20,144 nt of DNA from the NCBI GenBank assembly GCA_022565655.1, contig JAIUMG010000017.1, forward strand, positions 1-20,144. Direction: 5' to 3'. The position numbers and the translations under genes are program-made. Under the pieces are notes generated by a model, which worked only from the letters and a program-made list of their open reading frames with translations, was not told the origin of the DNA and ran no database searches. Each line of letters opens with the position of its first letter. Position 1 is the first letter of the stretch. Source of the DNA: Alkalimonas sp. Its GTDB lineage: Bacteria; Pseudomonadota; Gammaproteobacteria; Enterobacterales; Alteromonadaceae. This document shows positions 16,221-20,144 of this stretch, in pieces.

Positions 16221-16250
16221 ATCTTAGTTGCAAATGATAATGATTGTCAA
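16221..16250 (-). promoter_or_regulatory. Fur-repressible promoter of the FecA-like receptor
   Basis: On the minus strand there is a perfect -35 TTGACA (16250-16245), an 18-bp spacer and -10 TAAGAT (16226-16221). The Fur core at 16235-16249 overlaps the -35 and spacer. Transcription would start near 16214, leaving about 75 bases before the ATG at 16139. Confidence 0.6.
16235..16249. promoter_or_regulatory. Fur box upstream of the FecA-like receptor
   Basis: TGATAATGATTGTCA matches the 7-1-7 Fur repeat with one mismatch. Its position over the promoter spacer supports iron repression of the receptor. Confidence 0.75.
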
Positions 16251-16280
16251 TTGAATTGTGATATAGTTTTATAATTGCAT

Positions 16281-16320
16281 CGGCAAACATAAACGACCTG
16301 CTGCTCGCTTATGTTTGCCG
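16281..16320. repeat. Perfect 12-bp inverted repeat downstream of the oxygenase gene
   Basis: CGGCAAACATAA (16281-16292) and TTATGTTTGCCG (16309-16320) pair perfectly around a 16-base loop. The repeat lies 22 bp past the oxygenase stop codon and about 30 bp upstream of the FecA-like promoter. No T run follows on either strand, so it is not a classical terminator. It could stabilise the 3' end of the oxygenase transcript or bind a regulator. Confidence 0.6.
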
Positions 16321-16341
16321 CTGGTGTGAAGAAGGATGAGT

Positions 16342-17043
16342 TTAACGCGGTGCGCCATACAACTGCTCGGCCCGCTGAAATAAAATCCAGCTGGTTAAAA
16401 TGTACTTATCGTTGGAAACAGGAATACAGCCACGGTGGGTATGGGTGAAATAAGCCGGCGCAATTACCATCCGGCCCGCCTTGGGCTGAATGGCTTTGTT
16501 CTGGTAGTAAAACTCGGTCTGGCCGCCCTCCTCCACATCATTCAAGTAAAACATAAACAACAAAGCCCGGTGAAGCGCTTCATTATGCGGTGGCTGTGGG
16601 TAGACCTCAGAGTGCCAGTAGTTGTAATTGCCTTTGCCGGCATCGTACTTCTGCATTTGCACCGCACCAATACGAAACAGCGCTCGCATGTAATCAGCCA
16701 CTTTATCGCTACCAAGCTCGGCAAAGTTATCGTGTGTCAATGCCACTGGCTGACCGGTTGCTGGATGGCGGATGGTCAAAGCGATTGGGCCAATTAAAGC
16801 AAAATGATGCTTTCGAAAGTACTGCTCTGCACAGCTGGCGGTGGCCTCCACAATGGTCGACAGTTGTTTTTGATAGACGGCATGATCGTTTAAATACAAA
16901 TCGGTACTTATTTTTTTGCTGGTATCCACGCCGCCACCGGTGCGGCCAGGTTGGGTATGAGCGCTTTGCTCAAAGTCGGCGATCAGCTGTTGGCAAAAGT
17001 CGCGGCTTAGCGCATCATCGTACACCTCAATAAAATCAGTCAT
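16342..17043 (-). CDS. 2-oxoglutarate/Fe(II)-dependent oxygenase (prolyl-4-hydroxylase-like fold)
   Basis: A 233-aa soluble protein with no signal peptide. The C-terminal half shows the double-stranded beta-helix motifs: Y-W-H-S-E (H144, E146), G-G-Q-T-E-F, P-K-A-G-R-M-V-I-A-P, distal His H203 in T-H-T-H-R-G, and N-D-K-Y-I-L-T-S-W, whose K213 would bind the 2-oxoglutarate carboxylate. The metal triad is H-x-E...H instead of the commoner H-x-D...H; Glu is used by some active oxygenases, so activity is expected. It is not a clear PiuC, but it stands directly upstream of a Fur-controlled TonB receptor in the manner of PiuC-type pairs. No Fur box is visible at its own start. The start codon lies 14 bp from the divergent thioesterase ATG. 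Substrate unknown. Confidence 0.82.
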   Translation of the reverse strand: MTDFIEVYDDALSRDFCQQLIADFEQSAHTQPGRTGGGVDTSKKISTDLYLNDHAVYQKQLSTIVEATASCAEQYFRKHHFALIGPIALTIRHPATGQPVALTHDNFAELGSDKVADYMRALFRIGAVQMQKYDAGKGNYNYWHSEVYPQPPHNEALHRALLFMFYLNDVEEGGQTEFYYQNKAIQPKAGRMVIAPAYFTHTHRGCIPVSNDKYILTSWILFQRAEQLYGAPR

Positions 17044-17057
17044 TGGACACTCTTGTT

Positions 17058-17447
17058 ATGTTTACAGAAATGATACAGCCCCGTTTTTCTGAAACGGATG
17101 CGTTAGGACATATTAACAATACCGTGGTCGCGGTCTGGTTTGAAGCCTGCCGTACGCCTATTTTTCAGATTTTTAGCCCGGAGTTGGATCTACAGCGCTG
17201 GCCTTTGATCGTAGCCAGCATCGCCATAGATTTTAAAGCACAACTGCATTATGGTGACGAGGTGGAAGTTCGCAGCTGGATCAGCCGCATTGGCAACAGT
17301 TCGTTTGAAGTGACGCAGCAAGCCTGGCAGCAAGGCCACTGCTGTGCCGAGGGCCGGGCCGCCCTGGTGCGCTTTGATTACCAGAGCCAGAAAGCCATGC
17401 CGCTAAGCTCAGAGCAACGTGCAGCATTAGAGCAGCACAACCAGTAA
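17058..17447 (+). CDS. Acyl-CoA thioesterase, 4HBT hotdog family (YbgC/FadM-like)
   Basis: A 129-aa single-hotdog protein that hydrolyses acyl-CoA thioesters in the cytoplasm. The 4HBT signature is F-S-E-T-D-A-L-G-H-I-N-N followed by W-F-E, with D14 as the likely catalytic Asp; then I-D-F-K-A-Q-L-H-Y-G-D-E-V-E-V and I-G-N-S-S-F-E-V. The N-N-T-V-V-A-V-W-F-E segment is slightly unlike the usual N-N-A-x-Y. An upstream TTG at 17043 overlaps the oxygenase start and is rejected; the ATG at 17058 gives the usual short N-terminus, although its ribosome-binding site is weak. Chain-length preference cannot be read. The promoter must lie inside the divergent oxygenase coding region. Confidence 0.88.
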   Translation: MFTEMIQPRFSETDALGHINNTVVAVWFEACRTPIFQIFSPELDLQRWPLIVASIAIDFKAQLHYGDEVEVRSWISRIGNSSFEVTQQAWQQGHCCAEGRAALVRFDYQSQKAMPLSSEQRAALEQHNQ

Positions 17448-17452
17448 AGTCA

Positions 17453-17482
17453 GGCGCTGCCTGCTTTAGCCGGGGCAGCGCC
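17453..17482. terminator. Hairpin at the convergent thioesterase/small-protein junction
   Basis: Perfect 9-bp GC-rich stem GGCGCTGCC (17453-17461) and GGCAGCGCC (17474-17482) with a 12-base loop. Its right arm lies within the last codons of the convergent small-protein gene, so the genes share coding and termination sequence. No T run is present. Confidence 0.5.
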
Positions 17483-17849
17483 CCTCAAAGCGCACGTCCA
17501 TGCTGTCTTGGCGGATCGGAGGGAACACCGCGACCGTGCCGGATGCGTCAAGCACACCGTCTTCAACCCAGCGCTTTAGCTTCGGTGCTTCTTCACTGCC
17601 CTCAGCACCACGATGCACCCACTGGGCGTTATCGTAAGTCACTGATAAGGCATGCATGCCAGGCCAGCGTTGCAGCATCACTGAGACGCTACTGCCATCA
17701 GATAAAGTACCCTTTGCACCCGCCGTTTCAGTATCCACACCACAACTGGTCACTTCAACCGAATGGGCTTCGCCATCCAGCCACAGTGTGCCGGTTCCAG
17801 GCGACATGGTCGAGGTGCTTAGCAATAAAGCAAAGATGGTGAGGGGCAT
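17466..17849 (-). CDS. Small protein with N-terminal hydrophobic segment, function unknown
   Basis: A 127-aa protein that I do not recognise. The start at 17849 is well supported by AAGGAG seven bases upstream; a longer in-frame reading from 17882 lacks such a site. The N-terminus M-P-L-T-I-F-A-L-L-L-S-T-S-T-M resembles a short signal peptide but has no basic residue, which is unusual. The remainder looks beta-rich (G-T-L-W-L-D-G-E-A-H-S-V-E-V, A-L-S-V-T-Y-D) with two Cys, C36 and C125, near opposite ends of the presumed mature chain and able to form a disulfide. Likely periplasmic, but this is inference. It converges on the thioesterase gene and is not clearly co-transcribed with anything. 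Confidence 0.65.
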   Translation of the reverse strand: MPLTIFALLLSTSTMSPGTGTLWLDGEAHSVEVTSCGVDTETAGAKGTLSDGSSVSVMLQRWPGMHALSVTYDNAQWVHRGAEGSEEAPKLKRWVEDGVLDASGTVAVFPPIRQDSMDVRFEGRCPG

Positions 17850-17969
17850 AACAAGCTCCTTGGTGTTGGATTGAAAGTGCATCCTTTAAGTTTGCAAGCA
17901 TAACCATAGCACAAGGATCATGAATTTGGGGATGAACAAGCTCTAGGGCCTGCAGCGGAGCGATGCCGC

Positions 17970-18755
17970 TTATTCAGAAATGCTGGCAGAGATGACGTAG
18001 TCATGCCCGCTGGCCAGAGCGCCGTGCTTGGCAAGCAGAGCTTCGCCGCGCTGCTGCACCGCATCGACATGTTGCAGCATCGACTGTGTCAGGGCAGGGT
18101 TGCCAAAACGCTGCGCTCGTTGTCGGCACATACCCAACTGGCTGCGCAAAAAGCGCTCACCATAGCGGATACCAAAATGCTTGCAGCTGTGTACCTGATA
18201 GCCGCTTCGCTCCAGTTGGCGCAAGGTCCATTCAGCCGGGTACTCGCGGTAGGGCCGCTCTTGCGCCAGCAACAGGCAAGCATCGCGCAGCCGCCCCAGC
18301 TCGGTGACAAACTGATCGACCTCGTTGTTGCGGTACAAAGGAACGTAAGGCTCTAGCGCGGTAATGTACAGCCGACCATCAGGTTTTAAATGCTGACGAA
18401 TACGCGGCAACACCTGATCCTGCCAGTAAGGGGCAAAACCATCGATGGCGCCAATAAAATAATCCAGTAGCACGGTATCGAACTGCTCACCGGCCAGTAG
18501 TTTTTCATCCATCCAATTGCCCACCACCAAACGATCGTCTGAGCGCATCGGCTTGGGATAGTCGAGTCTGGATTGCTGCGCCATGCGTTCCGAGGCCGTG
18601 ACAGCGGCCCAACTTTCTGTTTCTAGAGTGCTAATCCACTGCAATGATTTCACGCCGGTGCCAGCATCCAGCATCTTTCCCCAAGGCCTATCGCCTTGCA
18701 ACTGTTCAATGAAGCGAAATAAAGCGGAAATATTCAACGGTGACGGGTTACTCAT
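17970..18755 (-). CDS. Class I SAM-dependent methyltransferase
   Basis: A 261-aa soluble Rossmann-fold protein. Motif I is M-L-D-A-G-T-G (28-34), the SAM glycine loop. An acidic residue near the end of strand 2 is unclear (A-V-T-A-S-E-R). F-D-T-V-L-L-D-Y-F-I-G (92-102) is the strand-4 motif, and L-K-P-D-G-R-L-Y-I-T-A-L-E-P is the post-strand-5 region. The C-terminal part (about 140-261) is rich in Arg and Gln with several Cys and has no motif I know. Substrate unknown; small molecule or protein are both possible. A TTG at 18779 would start at the predicted transcription start itself, so the ATG at 18755 is preferred, though its ribosome-binding site is poor. It is a single gene diverging from the GGT-family gene. 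Confidence 0.8.
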   Translation of the reverse strand: MSNPSPLNISALFRFIEQLQGDRPWGKMLDAGTGVKSLQWISTLETESWAAVTASERMAQQSRLDYPKPMRSDDRLVVGNWMDEKLLAGEQFDTVLLDYFIGAIDGFAPYWQDQVLPRIRQHLKPDGRLYITALEPYVPLYRNNEVDQFVTELGRLRDACLLLAQERPYREYPAEWTLRQLERSGYQVHSCKHFGIRYGERFLRSQLGMCRQRAQRFGNPALTQSMLQHVDAVQQRGEALLAKHGALASGHDYVISASISE

Positions 18756-18786
18756 GGTCGTGTTCAGGCTGGTTTGCAATAGTGAT

Positions 18787-18815
18787 AATATAACAAAACA
18801 GCCACGGGAGGTTAA
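18787..18815 (-). promoter_or_regulatory. Predicted promoter of the methyltransferase gene
   Basis: On the minus strand, TTAACC (18815-18810), a 17-bp spacer and TATATT (18792-18787; 5 of 6 matches). Transcription would begin near 18780, leaving about 25 bases before the ATG at 18755. Confidence 0.5.
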
Positions 18816-18897
18816 GACTTACCTCTAGATAAAGCCATGCATTGAACCGATTTACACCTCAATTGGTCGAGCGCTACTGGCCTCAGCCGATAAACTA

Positions 18898-18912
18898 GGT
18901 TAACTTTTAACC
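18898..18912. repeat. Short palindrome upstream of the GGT-family gene
   Basis: GGTTAA-CTT-TTAACC is a perfect 6-bp dyad with a 3-base centre. It lies 5 bp upstream of TACAAT (18917-18922), a possible -10 for the GGT-family gene. No good -35 is visible, so an activator or repressor site is possible but unproven. Confidence 0.3.
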
Positions 18913-18938
18913 ACACTACAATAATAAGAGTTCCCTCC

Positions 18939-20144
18939 ATGAAAGCTACTCACCTTGCCGTCTCAGCACTTGGTTTACTGTGCTGCACCGCCTTAGCATA
19001 CGACCGCATTACCGGCCACGACTTTGCCAGCCGCTCGGAGGTTATTGCTCAACATGCCATGGCCGCTACCAGCCATCCATTGGCGACTCAAATTGCGCTG
19101 GATGTGATGAAGCAAGGTGGCAATGCCATAGATGCCGCTATCGCTGCCAATGCGGCCTTGGGTTTAATGGAGCCGACTGGCAATGGTATCGGTGGTGATT
19201 TATACGCCATTGTCTGGGATGCCAAGACCGAACAATTGTATGGTTTAAATGCTTCTGGCCGCTCGCCGCTTGGTTTGAGTTATGAACATGTTGCTGGCGA
19301 ACTGGAGCGCATGGGCCGCACCGATTTACCACCGCATGGCATGCTGCCGATCAGTGTACCGGGAGCTATTGACGGCTGGTTTGAACTGCATGAAAAATTT
19401 GGCGCCTTGCCGATGCAGCAAATTTTACAGCCTAGTATTGATTACGCGGAGCAAGGCTTTCCGGTCACTGAGCTGATTGCTTATTACTGGAACCGCAGTG
19501 TGCCGCTGTTAAGCCCACAGCCCGGCGACTTCGTGGGTACTTTTACCATCGATGGCAAAGCACCACAAAAAGGCCAGATTTTTAAAAACCCGGCGCTGGG
19601 TGCCACCTACCGGGCTTTAGCCACAGATGGCCGCGATGCTTTTTACCGTGGCGAGCTGACCAAAGCCATGGACGCCTTTATGCGTGAAAATGGCGGCTAC
19701 CTGCGCTATCAGGATTTTGATCAACACAGTTCCAGCTGGGTCGAGCCTGTATCGGCTGAGTACAAAGGCTATGAACTGTGGGAGTTACCCCCCAATGGCC
19801 AAGGCATTGCCGCCTTGCAAATGCTGCAAATTCTGAAAAATTTCGATTTAGCCGCAATGGGTTTTAATTCCGCCGATAGTATTCACACCATGGTCGAAGC
19901 CAAAAAGCTGGCCTTTGAAGACAGGGCTAAGTTTTATGCCGATAGCGATTTCAGCAAGCAGCCGATTGCGGGTCTTATTTCTGAAGCCTATGGCCGTGAG
20001 CGGGCTAAATTAATTGGTGAACGGGCGGCGCAGCGGGTCGATGCCGGTAACCCGCACCTGTATGAAGGCGATACCATCTATTTAACCACCGCCGATAAAG
20101 ACGGCAACATGGTATCTTTGATCCAAAGCAACTATCGCGGCATG
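18939..20144 (+). CDS. Gamma-glutamyltransferase-family hydrolase (C-terminus beyond window)
   Basis: 402 residues are present, running off the end without a stop. Residues 1-20 are a signal peptide (A-L-A then Y-D), so the enzyme acts in the periplasm or outside. K-Q-G-G-N-A-I-D-A-A-I-A-A-N-A-A (58-73) and E-P-T-G-N-G-I-G-G-D (78-87) are GGT large-subunit motifs. P-P-N-G-Q-G and K-L-A-F-E-D-R follow later. By alignment with the family pattern T-T-H-x-S-x-x-D-x-x-G-N, the autocleaving nucleophile should be T379 in D-T-I-Y-L-T-T-A-D-K-D-G-N. The usual second Thr and His are Ile and Tyr here. The substrate Arg is kept (R108), but the usual R-E-x-A-P reads R-S-P-L. It is therefore GGT-like, and substrates other than glutathione are possible. 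AAGAG precedes the ATG. Confidence 0.88.
   Translation, partial: MKATHLAVSALGLLCCTALAYDRITGHDFASRSEVIAQHAMAATSHPLATQIALDVMKQGGNAIDAAIAANAALGLMEPTGNGIGGDLYAIVWDAKTEQLYGLNASGRSPLGLSYEHVAGELERMGRTDLPPHGMLPISVPGAIDGWFELHEKFGALPMQQILQPSIDYAEQGFPVTELIAYYWNRSVPLLSPQPGDFVGTFTIDGKAPQKGQIFKNPALGATYRALATDGRDAFYRGELTKAMDAFMRENGGYLRYQDFDQHSSSWVEPVSAEYKGYELWELPPNGQGIAALQMLQILKNFDLAAMGFNSADSIHTMVEAKKLAFEDRAKFYADSDFSKQPIAGLISEAYGRERAKLIGERAAQRVDAGNPHLYEGDTIYLTTADKDGNMVSLIQSNYRGM

Noticed and set aside
16342..17043. Naming the oxygenase piuC
   Set aside because: Context is PiuC-like, but the sequence has an H-x-E triad and lacks the PiuC sequence pattern as I know it, so the symbol was left blank.
17954..17970. 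Terminator of the methyltransferase gene (AGCGG/CCGCT)
   Set aside because: Only a 5-bp stem, overlapping the stop codon and lacking a T run.
18939..20144. Lipoprotein signal for the GGT-family protein
   Set aside because: L-L-C-C lacks the small residue required before the lipobox Cys, and A-L-A fits ordinary signal peptidase cleavage better.

Overview
The window looks like the chromosome of a free-living, motile, aerobic gammaproteobacterium, probably of the Alteromonadales/Rheinheimera type. The reasons are a dCache chemoreceptor, a sodium-type BCCT carrier, several outer-membrane barrels ending in Phe, textbook Fur boxes, an ElaA-type acetyltransferase, and roughly even base composition with dense coding on both strands. 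The genus is inferred from gene style only. I saw no insertion sequence, phage gene, CRISPR array, tRNA or rRNA. Intergenic gaps are all under about 220 bp.

Layout. (1) 1-1092, plus strand: the tail of a SpoU/TrmH-type RNA methyltransferase, then cysM with its own perfect -10 box. (2) 1117-3240, minus strand: a chemoreceptor that converges on cysM over a shared hairpin. (3) 3378-9158, plus strand: an outer-membrane porin with a periplasmic coiled coil, a BCCT transporter with a complete aromatic cage, then a cNMP/CBS/DUF294 nucleotidyltransferase-like protein and a DEDDh exonuclease separated by one base. This reads as an uptake and signalling module for a quaternary-ammonium or similar solute, though the joint function is inferred. 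(4) 9242-9709: an ElaA-type acetyltransferase.

(5) 9744-13830, minus strand: a tight operon in the order TonB-dependent receptor, PepSY membrane protein, DUF2271, DUF4198. It sits behind a promoter overlapped by a perfect Fur core (13890-13904). The DUF2271 protein carries D-A-R-T-G-A-T, which fits the consensus for covalent FMN attachment by ApbE. The PepSY protein could carry electrons across the inner membrane. The operon can therefore be read as ferric-siderophore import coupled to periplasmic reduction. This is the most interesting system in the window. (6) 14049-17043, minus strand: a second, FecA-like TonB receptor with its own Fur-covered promoter, and upstream of it a 2-oxoglutarate/Fe(II) oxygenase with an H-x-E metal triad.

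(7) 17058-18755: a hotdog thioesterase starting 14 bp from the oxygenase and diverging from it, a small exported protein of unknown function, and a class I SAM methyltransferase. (8) 18939 to the end: a gamma-glutamyltransferase-family hydrolase cut by the window edge just after its predicted catalytic Thr.
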